NCBI GenBank assembly: GCA_947629915.1
Contig: CANRFN010000054.1
Span: 1 to 32,071, forward strand
Direction of reading: 5' to 3'
Source of the DNA: an uncultured Oscillospiraceae bacterium
GTDB lineage: Bacteria; Bacillota; Clostridia; Oscillospirales; Oscillospiraceae
Length of the DNA stretch: 32,071 bases
Shown: in pieces, positions 21,859 to 29,184 of the stretch
Layout of the letters: each line of letters begins with the position of its first letter
Numbering within the stretch: the stretch's first letter is position 1
Made by a program: the position numbers and the translations under genes
Notes under the pieces: model-generated
The model's input: only the letters and a program-made list of their open reading frames with translations
Told to the model about the DNA's origin: nothing
Database searches by the model: none

Positions 21859-23204
21859 ATGCTGAAGCGGAAGATCGCAGACCTGATCGGACAGCACTTT
21901 CGTTCTGGCTCAGACCGCATTTTGCTGATCGATGGCGCCCGTCTGGTGGGGAAAACGTGTGTCATCCGCTCTGTGGGGCAGAAGCTGTTTGCAAACTTCA
22001 TCGAGATCAACATGCTGGAGGATTCCCGCGGAAGCAGGCTGTTTGAACGGGCAACGTCTGTGGATGACTTTTATCTCTGTCTCAGTGCAATCGTCGGAGA
22101 CAAGATGGGTTCTGCGGACGACACCCTGGTTTTCATTGATGAGATTCAGGCCTATCCCCACCTTCTCACACTGCTGAAATTCCTCCGCAAAGACAACCGC
22201 TTCACTTATGTTGCCAGCGGTTCGATGCTGGGCGTGACACTGCATGAGACAACTTCTATTCCCATGGGGAGCATCCGTAAGGTTCGCATGTACCCGCTGG
22301 ACTTCGAAGAATTCCTCTATGCAAACGGCATGAACGCCTTTGCCATCCAGACGCTGCAAAGGAAATTCGAAGCCCGGGAATCGCTGGACGTGGGAATGCA
22401 TGCAACGATGATGGACCATTTCAAGCGCTACCTCTTGGTCGGCGGGTGCCCGCGGCAGTCAACGCCTATCTGGAGACAAAGAACATCCAAGATGTACGTG
22501 AGATCCATCGTGAGGCCCATGAGTATTATGCATCAGACGCATCGAAATATGATGAAGAGCACAAACTGAAGATTCGCAGGATCTACGACCTGATTCCCTC
22601 CAACATGGAGAACAAGAAGAAGCGTGTGGTTGTACAGCAAATTGAGGACAAGAAAGGCAGCACGTTTGCCAAATACCAAGACGAGTTTGAATACCTGATC
22701 AGTTCTGGCATCGTTTTAAACGTGCAGGCCATCTCCACGCCAACTTTCCCGCTGATCGAATCCTCTGGCAAGAACCTTCTGAAACTGTATTTGAATGATG
22801 TGGGCATTCTCACCTGCATCCTGTACGGCAACAACATAAATGCAGTTCTAGACGATGAGGCGAGCATCAACCTGGGCTCCGTGTATGAATCCGTAGTAGC
22901 CAGCGAACTCAGCGCACATGGCTTCCGGCTTTTCTATTACGATAACCGCAGCAAAGGCGAGGCAGACTTCTTGATCGATGATTACAGCAGTCTCTCCGCA
23001 GTCCCCCTCCGGGTGAAGTCCGGCAAGAATTACACCGTGCACAGCGCCCTGAACACGCTCGTGTACAGTGGGGACTATCCTGTACGGAGCGCATTTGTCC
23101 TGTCCAACTCACGGGAGATCAAAATCGTTGGAAAAATCACCCATCTGCCCATTTACAACGTGATGTTCTTCGGCAGCGAAAATGCCAAACCGGTGCTCTT
23201 CTAG
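21859..23204 (+). pseudogene. AAA_14/DUF4143 ATPase, frameshifted
   Basis: Ribosome site AAAGGAGG. Codes for an ATP-binding protein of the AAA_14 + DUF4143 type (about 448 residues if repaired). Walker A is GARLVGKT, Walker B TLVFIDEIQ, and a sensor region is FTYVASGSMLGV. The first frame stops at 22569. The rest (PAAVNAYLE onwards, with the DUF4143 part) continues in another frame from about 22446 to 23204. Adding one A after the GGG at 22444-22446 gives VGGMPAAVNAYLE, the family sequence. The C-terminal PD-(D/E)xK-like motif reads EADFL...LRVKSGKN, with Arg where Glu is usual. Cellular role of the family is unclear. Confidence 0.82.
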
Positions 23205-23261
23205 GCGACAGTCCAGTTCGCAGATTGGCGAAGAGCGCAGCATTGAAATATATGAATGAAA

Positions 23262-23296
23262 ACGCAGGAGAACTTAAGTCCCTGCGTCTTCTTTTG
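23262..23296 (+). terminator. Terminator after the ATPase gene
   Basis: ACGCAGG / CCTGCGT stem around a 12-nt loop that itself contains ACTTAAGT, followed by CTTCTTTT. Confidence 0.55.
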
Positions 23297-23368
23297 CCCT
23301 GTAAAAGTGGGCTCCCGATTCTAGGGCCACGGTTTTGTACATCTCTCCAGCCAGTGCGAAAGGCAGGA

Positions 23369-23662
23369 CTAAATCCGGTTTTCCCTCTGTCTCTCCCGCC
23401 CTATCCCTTCTGCGCAAACTCCAGCGGTGTGCACCCTATCGATCCGTACGCCCTTCAGGTATGCGTTGGAGGGCAGTCCGGTCACTTGGTAGAACCGATG
23501 GCGGTTGTGATTCTTGCTGTCCTGTGAAGTCTGTTCCTGACCGCACGGGGAAAGAGAACCGTGTTCATCCATCGCGCAGATTTCACGCCCTTTCAGTAAG
23601 CCTTTCAGCTGTTCTGCTTGAGGCCCCTCATAAATGCTGACAAAGGAACCGGTTCGGTTCAC
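23369..23662 (-). CDS. Doubtful ORF, unrecognised
   Basis: 97 codons from a GTG start with no clear ribosome binding site. Composition is protein-like (AEQLKGLLKGREICAMDE, RFYQVTGLPSNAYLKGVRI), suggesting the remnant of a real gene rather than a chance frame. No family assigned. Lies in a zone rich in decayed genes. Confidence 0.35.
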   Translation of the reverse strand: MNRTGSFVSIYEGPQAEQLKGLLKGREICAMDEHGSLSPCGQEQTSQDSKNHNRHRFYQVTGLPSNAYLKGVRIDRVHTAGVCAEGIGRERQRENRI

Positions 23663-23698
23663 CTGTAAGAAAATTTGAACCGTTTGAGTTCTTTTCTA

Positions 23699-23727
23699 TG
23701 GACATTCCGCACCTCATCGGTTATACT
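23699..23727 (+). promoter_or_regulatory. Promoter of the antitoxin gene
   Basis: TGGACA (23699-23704), 17-nt spacer, TATACT (23722-23727), 22 nt upstream of the start codon. Confidence 0.6.
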
Positions 23728-23749
23728 GTGTGAGAAAGGAGAGATCGAT

Positions 23750-24049
23750 GTGGCGCAGGTAACATTCAGCGTCCGTATGGATGAAGGCCTGAAGGAGCAA
23801 TTTGACAGCCTTTGCACGGACTTCGGCATGACTGCATCCACCGCTATCAATGTCTTTGCCCGTGCGGTGGTGCGAGAGCGTAGGATCCCGTTCGAAATCG
23901 CAGCCCCGCAATACGATGATGTAAGAGCGCGGGCGAAGGCATCGGTCGCGGCTTTGAGAGCCCAGGCTAAAAAGGACTTCCCACAGGGCTTGTCACTGGA
24001 CGAGATCAATGAGGAGATCCGGAAGGCCCGCTATGGCGAGGGAGACTAA
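23750..24049 (+). CDS. RelB/DinJ-family antitoxin, orphan
   Basis: 99 residues, starting at GTG 23750 (AAAGGAGAG 6-8 nt upstream; the ATG at 23748 is out of frame). N-terminal ribbon-helix-helix QVTFSVRMDEGLKEQFDSLC followed by FGMTASTAINVFARAVVRER, typical of RelB/DinJ; the acidic C-terminal part (LDEINEEIRKARYGEGD) normally wraps the toxin. In complete modules a YafQ/RelE-type RNase toxin gene follows at once. Here the next bases are the remains of an unrelated membrane-protein gene on the other strand, so no toxin is present. May bind its own promoter or neutralise a toxin elsewhere. Confidence 0.85.
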   Translation: MAQVTFSVRMDEGLKEQFDSLCTDFGMTASTAINVFARAVVRERRIPFEIAAPQYDDVRARAKASVAALRAQAKKDFPQGLSLDEINEEIRKARYGEGD

Positions 24050-24249
24050 AAGCATGGTATTTCGCAGCACCAGACAACAATGTGCCGGTGTCGGGCAGCA
24101 TACCCAGGTTGGTCTCCAGTAGGAAGTACGCAACCAACGTCTGGAGTTATCCCCCTTGGTTCGATTCCCGCGCTGCGGATATCGCCGATGAGTAGGCCAG
24201 CTTCCCAGCGGAACTGCACCAGCACCACCCTGGATTTCCAATCTGCCAT
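24050..24249 (-). pseudogene. Fragment of a 7-TM membrane protein gene
   Basis: On the minus strand, VLVQFRWEAGLLIGDIRSAG matches the intact protein at 26965-27756 (VLVQFGWEAGLLIGGIRSAG). The following part, corresponding to LLETNLGM, is in another frame. Only the C-terminal third survives, with frameshifts. It abuts the antitoxin gene. Confidence 0.8.
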
Positions 24250-24486
24250 AGCATGAGTAGAAAACGGTCTGAGGCCCTGATTGAGGTTTCAGACCGTTTT
24301 TTCTTTGGGGGTATGCAGGTGCTTGCGCAGCATCTGCGTCCACAGTATTGTACAACACAGCGCGGATAGAACACGGCAAGGCAACTTTAATAAATCACAA
24401 ACATCTCCCGCACATCTTGCAAACACACCCCCGGTATACTGCATCCCGCAAGCGCGAGATCGCGCAAATCAAGGGAGGTATCCACT
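24250..24486. other. Intergenic region before the small membrane-protein operon
   Basis: Contains hairpin copy B and a possible promoter (TTGCGC at 24323, 17-nt spacer, TATTGT at 24346). No gene seen. Confidence 0.4.
24261..24304. terminator. Long hairpin, repeated element copy B
   Basis: AAAACGGTCTGA / TCAGACCGTTTT, 12-bp stem, followed by TTTTC on the plus strand. Shares the core ACGGTCTGAGGCC with copy A at 21321. Confidence 0.7.
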
Positions 24487-24855
24487 TTGAAAAAGAAGAA
24501 CTTCGTCACCCTCATCATGAGCATCATCGGCGGGCTGCTCTTTGCCCTCGGCATGTGCATGGCACTTCTCCCGGAGTGGGGCGTCATGATGCAAGGCATT
24601 GTTGTAGGCGTAGTCAGCGCAGCAGTTCTGCTGGCCATGATGCTCATCCGCCGGAAGATGGACGGCAAGCCTATGATCGTCCTTAACGGCAGGGTGATCG
24701 GAACAACACTGTTCGGCATTCTCGGCACCCTGGTGCTGGGCGCGGGCATGTGCCTGGTCCTGGTGTGGAACCTGCTGCTCTGGGGCATCGTGGCAGGCAT
24801 TCTCGGGATCGTGCTGCTGCTCTGCCTGATCCCCATGGTAAAGGGCATCCGCTGA
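24487..24855 (+). CDS. Small four-helix membrane protein
   Basis: 122 residues starting at TTG, with GGGAGG 9 nt upstream. Four hydrophobic spans in two similar pairs: MSIIGGLLFALGMCMALLPEW...GVVSAAVLLAMML and GTTLFGILGTLVLGAGMCLVLVW...GIVAGILGIVLLLCL, so the two halves look like an internal duplication (LFALGMCM vs LVLGAGMC). This type is frequent in Clostridia and has no known function. First gene of a four-gene plus-strand set. Confidence 0.75.
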   Translation: MKKKNFVTLIMSIIGGLLFALGMCMALLPEWGVMMQGIVVGVVSAAVLLAMMLIRRKMDGKPMIVLNGRVIGTTLFGILGTLVLGAGMCLVLVWNLLLWGIVAGILGIVLLLCLIPMVKGIR

Positions 24856-24869
24856 GCGGGGGGACAAAC

Positions 24870-24959
24870 ATGAAGAAGTTGATCCTGGTCTGTCTCTCTT
24901 TGGCCCTCATGACAGCCGTCACCATCACGGCCATCTGTGTACCAGAGGACCGGTACTAA
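24870..24959 (+). CDS. 29-residue single-span membrane peptide
   Basis: ATG at 24870 with a G-rich ribosome site (GCGGGGGGAC), 14 nt after the upstream stop. One hydrophobic helix (LILVCLSLALMTAVTITAICV) between a KK start and a short charged tail (PEDRY), so topology N-in/C-out is likely. No family known. Confidence 0.55.
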   Translation: MKKLILVCLSLALMTAVTITAICVPEDRY

Positions 24960-25003
24960 ACCCTGTTCCATCCTGCTCCAATCATGCAAGGAGGTCTGTT
25001 GCT

Positions 25004-25483
25004 ATGGCAAAGCAGCTCACAATTCAGGTCCGCAGCGAGCGGGAGCGCCTCACCACCCAGTGCTATGAGGCCCTGGGCTGGCAGGAGACCGGCCGCTCCA
25101 AGCAGTCCGACAACGCTCCCCAGACCGATCTCATCCTCACCCGGGAGGCTCCAGAATCCCCTGCCGATACGGCAAAGCGGCTGCGCTGCGAGGCGGTACT
25201 GCAGCAGATCGAGGCGATAGACAGGAAGGTGGAGCGCTTCTACCTGGAGCGGGTGGTGCTGGTGGGCATGGCAGGAGCTGCCTGCATCGGGCTGAGCTTT
25301 CTGTTTCTCCGTCTGGGCTGGCACATCGTCTTCACCCTCTCCCTTCTGGCAGGGCTGTTCGGCTGCTCCATCACCCTGGCCCTGCGCCCGCTGTTCACCC
25401 GGCTGGGCCTGCAGAAGCTGGGCGGAGAGATCCCCGCCCTGGAAGAGAAACTCTGTGCCATCTTGGCAGACGAGGAGGGCTGA
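25004..25483 (+). CDS. Two-span membrane protein, unknown function
   Basis: 159 residues, ribosome site AAGGAGG. A soluble N-terminal part (about 1-84, charged) is followed by two membrane helices (about 85-102 and 107-128) and a short C-terminal helix. Ends 3 nt before the next start, so it is translationally linked to the GPH-type symporter and may assist it. No family recognised. Confidence 0.7.
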   Translation: MAKQLTIQVRSERERLTTQCYEALGWQETGRSKQSDNAPQTDLILTREAPESPADTAKRLRCEAVLQQIEAIDRKVERFYLERVVLVGMAGAACIGLSFLFLRLGWHIVFTLSLLAGLFGCSITLALRPLFTRLGLQKLGGEIPALEEKLCAILADEEG

Positions 25484-25486
25484 GCG

Positions 25487-26888
25487 ATGAAACAGGGACT
25501 GCTCTCCTCCCATCTCTTCGATAGCCATGTGCCCGCGGATCACGTCACGGGCCGGGAGAAGATCCTGGGCTACTTTATGGGGCCCATCGCCGTGGTGGTG
25601 ATGAACTCCATCCTCAGCAACTACCTGAACGTCTACTACACCGATGTCCTCCAGATCGGGGGCATCTGGGGCGGGATGTTCCTCAGCATGTTCCCCATTG
25701 TGGCCAAGGTGCTGGACGTGCTCACCTTCGTCTACATGGGGCTGGTGGTGGACCGCACCCACTCCCGGCAGGGGAAGGCCCGCCCGTGGATTCTCTTCTC
25801 CGCGCACCTGATGGTCCTGTGCCTGGTGCTGCTCTTCGCGGTGCCCACCGGCAGAGACAACCTCACCGCCATCTGGATTTTCGTGAGCTACACCGCCTTC
25901 TACGCCATCGCCTTCACCATGTACAGCACCGCCCACACGCTGCTGGTCCCCCCTTGCCACCACCGACCCGCTGGAGCGCCAGCAGCTGTCCACCGTGGCC
26001 AACACCCCCAACATGGCGGCGGGCTCCTTTGTGGCGATTCTCTTTCCCTGTCTGCTGGTGCCCTTTATGGACGTAATCCGCAGCCGGTGGGTCTCCGTGG
26101 CCGTGATACTGGCGGCTGTCTCCCTGCCGCTGATCCTGATGGAGTTCTTCTTCACCCGGGAGCGGGTCTCCCAAACCGATGCAGACACCGCCGAAAAGGT
26201 GAGTCTCTCTTCCCAGTTCCGCTGCTGCATGAAGAGCCGCAGCTGGGTGGTGCTGATGGTCTACCTGGCGGTGATCAACCTGGTCAACGCCCTCTTCAGC
26301 GCCGCCACCTTCTACTACTGCAACTGGGTGCTGGGCACCTACAACGATGGCCACACTCAGGCCCTCTTCTACGCTTTAAGTCAGGCACCTTTAGGCATCG
26401 GGATTCTCCTGTGCAACCCGCTGGCGAGAAAGCTGGGGAAGCGGAACTCCATGCTGCTGGGCATGGTGATCTCCACCCTGGGCGCGGCGCTGTGCCTTCT
26501 CAACCCCAGGAGCTTGCCCATCGTCCTGGCCGGCCAGTTTGTCCGCTCCATCGGCCTGATCCCCGGCACCTACATGATTTCCAGCATGCTGGGAGACGCC
26601 CTGGACGATGTGGAACAGGTGAGCGGCCAGCGCTGCGATGGCTTCTCCTCCTCGGTGTACAACTGCATCGTCACCATCATGGGTGGGGTTGCCCTCTGCA
26701 TCTTCAACTACGGCATCTCCCACCTGGGCTATCAGGCGCCTACTGCGGACGTGATTCCCGTGCAGAACGATGCCATCCAGTCCTTCATTCTCTTCTGTGT
26801 CATTGGGGTACAGCTCATCGCCTATCCCCTGATCGCCGTCATCACGCGGTTCATGAAGCCAGACCGGCAGAAGACGCAGGCCGCCTAA
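25487..26888 (+). pseudogene. GPH-family MFS symporter, frameshifted
   Basis: Second GPH-type transporter of the window (about 467 residues if repaired). The N-terminal half has VYMGLVVDRTHSRQGKARPW, the family loop motif. The frame breaks in a run of six C at 25948-25953; with five C it reads LVPLATTDPLERQQLSTVANTPNMA and continues to 26888 (MKPDRQKTQAA). The shifted frame runs on as low-complexity sequence to 27100. The homopolymer site makes a sequencing error as likely as a real mutation. Substrate unknown. Confidence 0.82.
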
Positions 26889-26919
26889 GGCGGTCCTATC
26901 ACAAAGGCAAAGAACAACT

Positions 26920-26957
26920 GAGAGCGGCAAGCCCACTCGGGCTTGCCGCTCTCGTCT
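26920..26957. terminator. Bidirectional terminator
   Basis: GAGAGCGGCAAGCCC / GGGCTTGCCGCTCTC, a 15-bp perfect stem with an ACTC loop, then GTCTTTT. It sits between the convergent symporter and 7-TM genes. Confidence 0.85.
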
Positions 26958-26964
26958 TTTCCTA

Positions 26965-27756
26965 TCAGGTTCTCGCCGGCATTCCAACCCGCTCCCGGTT
27001 GTTCTCCGCAATCCGCTCCACAAAGGAGAGTTTCTGCTGCCGGGGCTTCAGCTGCTCCGTCACCTTGGCCGTCCAGGCCACGAAGATGCAGTACACGTAG
27101 GGCATGCCCAGATTGGTCTCCAGCAGGGAGTTCACCACCAGGGTCTGTATCTTGTCCCCCACAGATTCGAATCCAGCGCTGCGGATGCCGCCGATGAGCA
27201 GGCCGGCCTCCCAGCCGAACTGCACCAGAACACCAATGGCCAGGATCCAGGGGATGTTGATCCGCTTGCACTTCTCCTTTTGCCAGAGGTTGTACGCGAT
27301 CACTCCCAAATACCCCACAAACAGGATCAGCGCCATGTACCCGTGGTAGCTCCCGGTGGTGCGCTGGATCACAATCGGCGTCTGATCGCCCCCAAACGTC
27401 TGGGTGATCATGGGGGCACAGAACCACCAGGACAGGATCAGTAGAGACCACTCCAACAAGTGCTCATCCTTGGACAGCCACAGCCAGATCCAGGTGAAGT
27501 TTGTGAAGCCATAGCTCATGGACATCCAGAGAAGCACCCAGAAGAGGCTGTGCCCCTCAGAGATAGACCGGGTGTGCAGCAGCAGGTGGAAGATGCCGTA
27601 GTCCACCAGCATATAGACGATGCCCATCACGAAGCCCACCAGGACCGTGCGGTACTTCTTTTTCCAGAGCAGCAGGGCGGCGAACACGAGGAGAAACGCC
27701 GTGTCCAGCCAGATGTACAGCGGCGCAAACTGCCGCCGGGCGATGATTTCTGTCAT
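26965..27756 (-). CDS. Polytopic (about 7-TM) membrane protein
   Basis: 263 residues, with about seven hydrophobic helices rich in Trp/Tyr (FLLVFAALLLW, VGFVMGIVYMLVDYGIF, LFWVLLWMSMSYGF, WSLLILSWWFC, MALILFVGYLGVIAY, ILAIGVLVQFGWEAGLLIG, VNSLLETNLGMPYVYCIF). AGAGG site 10 nt upstream of the ATG. I know similar proteins from gut Clostridia without assigned function. A broken paralogue of its C-terminal third lies at 24050-24249. Confidence 0.8.
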   Translation of the reverse strand: MTEIIARRQFAPLYIWLDTAFLLVFAALLLWKKKYRTVLVGFVMGIVYMLVDYGIFHLLLHTRSISEGHSLFWVLLWMSMSYGFTNFTWIWLWLSKDEHLLEWSLLILSWWFCAPMITQTFGGDQTPIVIQRTTGSYHGYMALILFVGYLGVIAYNLWQKEKCKRINIPWILAIGVLVQFGWEAGLLIGGIRSAGFESVGDKIQTLVVNSLLETNLGMPYVYCIFVAWTAKVTEQLKPRQQKLSFVERIAENNRERVGMPART

Positions 27757-27801
27757 GAAGGGGATGCCTCTTTTCGGCCTAAGGGAGGGCCGTGATATTC
27801 A

Positions 27802-27825
27802 GCCCGGCAAGAGACCTTGCCGGGC
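27802..27825 (-). terminator. Terminator hairpin after the aldo/keto reductase
   Basis: GCCCGGCAAG / CTTGCCGGGC, 10-bp stem and 4-nt loop, 12 nt past the reductase stop. T tail weak. Confidence 0.6.
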
Positions 27826-27836
27826 GAGAATAGTAA

Positions 27837-28988
27837 TCAGCAGCCAAACAGCGCCGCAGTCTTCTGCATCCGCTCTGCCACGGGGACCCCGAACGGGCAC
27901 CGGGACTCGCAGGCCTGGCAGCCGATGCACTCCGAGGCGTGGTGGTCCAGCAGCTGGTAGTGGGACTGCACCGTGGCGGGGACTGCGGGCTGCATGGAGG
28001 CCAGATCATAGTACTTGTTGATCATGGCGATGTCCAGGTTCATGGGGCAGGGCTTGCAGTGGCCGCAGTAGGTGCACTGGCCCCGATAGGAGTGGAGGGG
28101 TGCGTTGGCCAGCACCGAGGCGTAGTCCTTCTCCTCCGCTGTGGCGGTCTCATACCGGACGGCCTCATCGATCTGCTCTTTCGTATCGTAACCGCAGAGG
28201 ATGGTGGAGACGCCGGGCCGGGTGAGTGCGTAGTGGATGCACTGCAGCGGGGTGAGGGGCACCGCGAAGGGAGAGCGTTTGGCATCGAAGAGGCGGCCGC
28301 CGGCAAAGCCCTTCATCACGGAGATGCCCACGTTGCTCTGTTCGCAGAGCTGATAGAGCTCCGCCCGCTCCGGGTCGATGCCGGAGAGGGAGTCCTCGTA
28401 GTGGTATCCCTCGGTGAGCAGATCGTCCAGCTGCTCGGTATAGGGGAGCATGTCGAAGGCGGGGTTGATGCTGAAGAGGATCATCTCCACGATGCCGGAC
28501 TGCACCACCATCTTGGCCACCTTGGGGTTGTGGGAGCTGGCGCCAATGTGGCGGATGACGCCCTTCTCCTTCAGTTCCATCACGTAGCGCATAAAATCGG
28601 AGTCCTGGAGAGAGAGCCAGTCCTCCTCCCGGTCCACATAGTGGATCATACCGATGTCGATGTAGTCCGTCTGCAGCCGGCGGAGCAGGTCCTCAAAGGC
28701 GGGCTTCACGAACTGCATGTCCCGGGTGCGCACATACTGCCCGTTCTGCCAGGTGGAGCCCAGATGGCCCTGGACGATCCAGTTCTCCCGGTTGCCCAGC
28801 ATGCCCTTTCCCAGGATGTCCCGGGACTTGGGATCCGGCATCCAGCAGTCTATGATGTTGATGCCCTGTTCTGCGGCGTACCGCATCACCTGTACAGACT
28901 CCTCCTCCGGGTGACGCTCCAGCCACTCTCCGCCGAAGCCGATCTCGCTCACCATGAGCCCGGTTTTGCCCAGCAGTCTCTTGTTCAT
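27837..28988 (-). CDS. Aldo/keto reductase with C-terminal 4Fe-4S ferredoxin domain
   Basis: 383 residues from ATG 28988 (GGAGG 7 nt upstream; the earlier ATG at 28994 is too close). AKR barrel about 1-300, then CTYCGHCKPCP and CIGCQACESRCP, which can hold 4Fe-4S clusters. Family members couple NAD(P)H or ferredoxin to carbonyl reduction. Odd: the segment that normally has DTAxxYG reads DCWMPDPKSRD, so the catalytic Tyr is missing; the usual Lys (TKxG) is replaced in VQGHLG; the His of IHYVD is kept. It therefore may not perform ordinary carbonyl reduction. Own promoter; monocistronic. Confidence 0.88.
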   Translation of the reverse strand: MNKRLLGKTGLMVSEIGFGGEWLERHPEEESVQVMRYAAEQGINIIDCWMPDPKSRDILGKGMLGNRENWIVQGHLGSTWQNGQYVRTRDMQFVKPAFEDLLRRLQTDYIDIGMIHYVDREEDWLSLQDSDFMRYVMELKEKGVIRHIGASSHNPKVAKMVVQSGIVEMILFSINPAFDMLPYTEQLDDLLTEGYHYEDSLSGIDPERAELYQLCEQSNVGISVMKGFAGGRLFDAKRSPFAVPLTPLQCIHYALTRPGVSTILCGYDTKEQIDEAVRYETATAEEKDYASVLANAPLHSYRGQCTYCGHCKPCPMNLDIAMINKYYDLASMQPAVPATVQSHYQLLDHHASECIGCQACESRCPFGVPVAERMQKTAALFGC

Positions 28989-29063
28989 TGCCATACCTCC
29001 GTGTTTTGTTCCATAGGACGCTCCCTGCACAGGCGTGTCCCGATTTTGCCTTTAGGATGCCCT

Positions 29064-29092
29064 ATCATACCAGTCTGCGCAAGATAATACAA
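29064..29092 (-). promoter_or_regulatory. Promoter of the aldo/keto reductase
   Basis: Minus strand TTGTAT (29092-29087), 17-nt spacer, TATGAT (29069-29064), about 75 nt before the start codon. Confidence 0.6.
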
Positions 29093-29184
29093 GGCCTTTT
29101 CTGGATGGAGGCACAGAGGAAATCAGAAGCCGCCGGCTTGGAACCCACTTTCACGGGGTGTCTTACTGGGCTGTATCCAGGCTA

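Larger units (their letters stand above)
23205..23749. other. Intergenic region between ATPase and antitoxin
   Basis: Contains the terminator at 23262-23292, a doubtful minus-strand frame at 23369-23662 and the antitoxin promoter. Nothing else recognised. Confidence 0.5.

Noticed and set aside
24150..24175. Sequence resembling a tRNA T-arm (GGTTCGATTCCCG)
   Set aside because: It lies within the decayed copy of the 7-TM gene and aligns with the equivalent coding segment near 27165 (GATTCGAATCCAGCG); no other tRNA arms are present.
25487..27100. Full 537-codon frame as the symporter protein
   Set aside because: After the C run the frame is low-complexity Pro/Gly/Arg/His, while true symporter helices continue in another frame.
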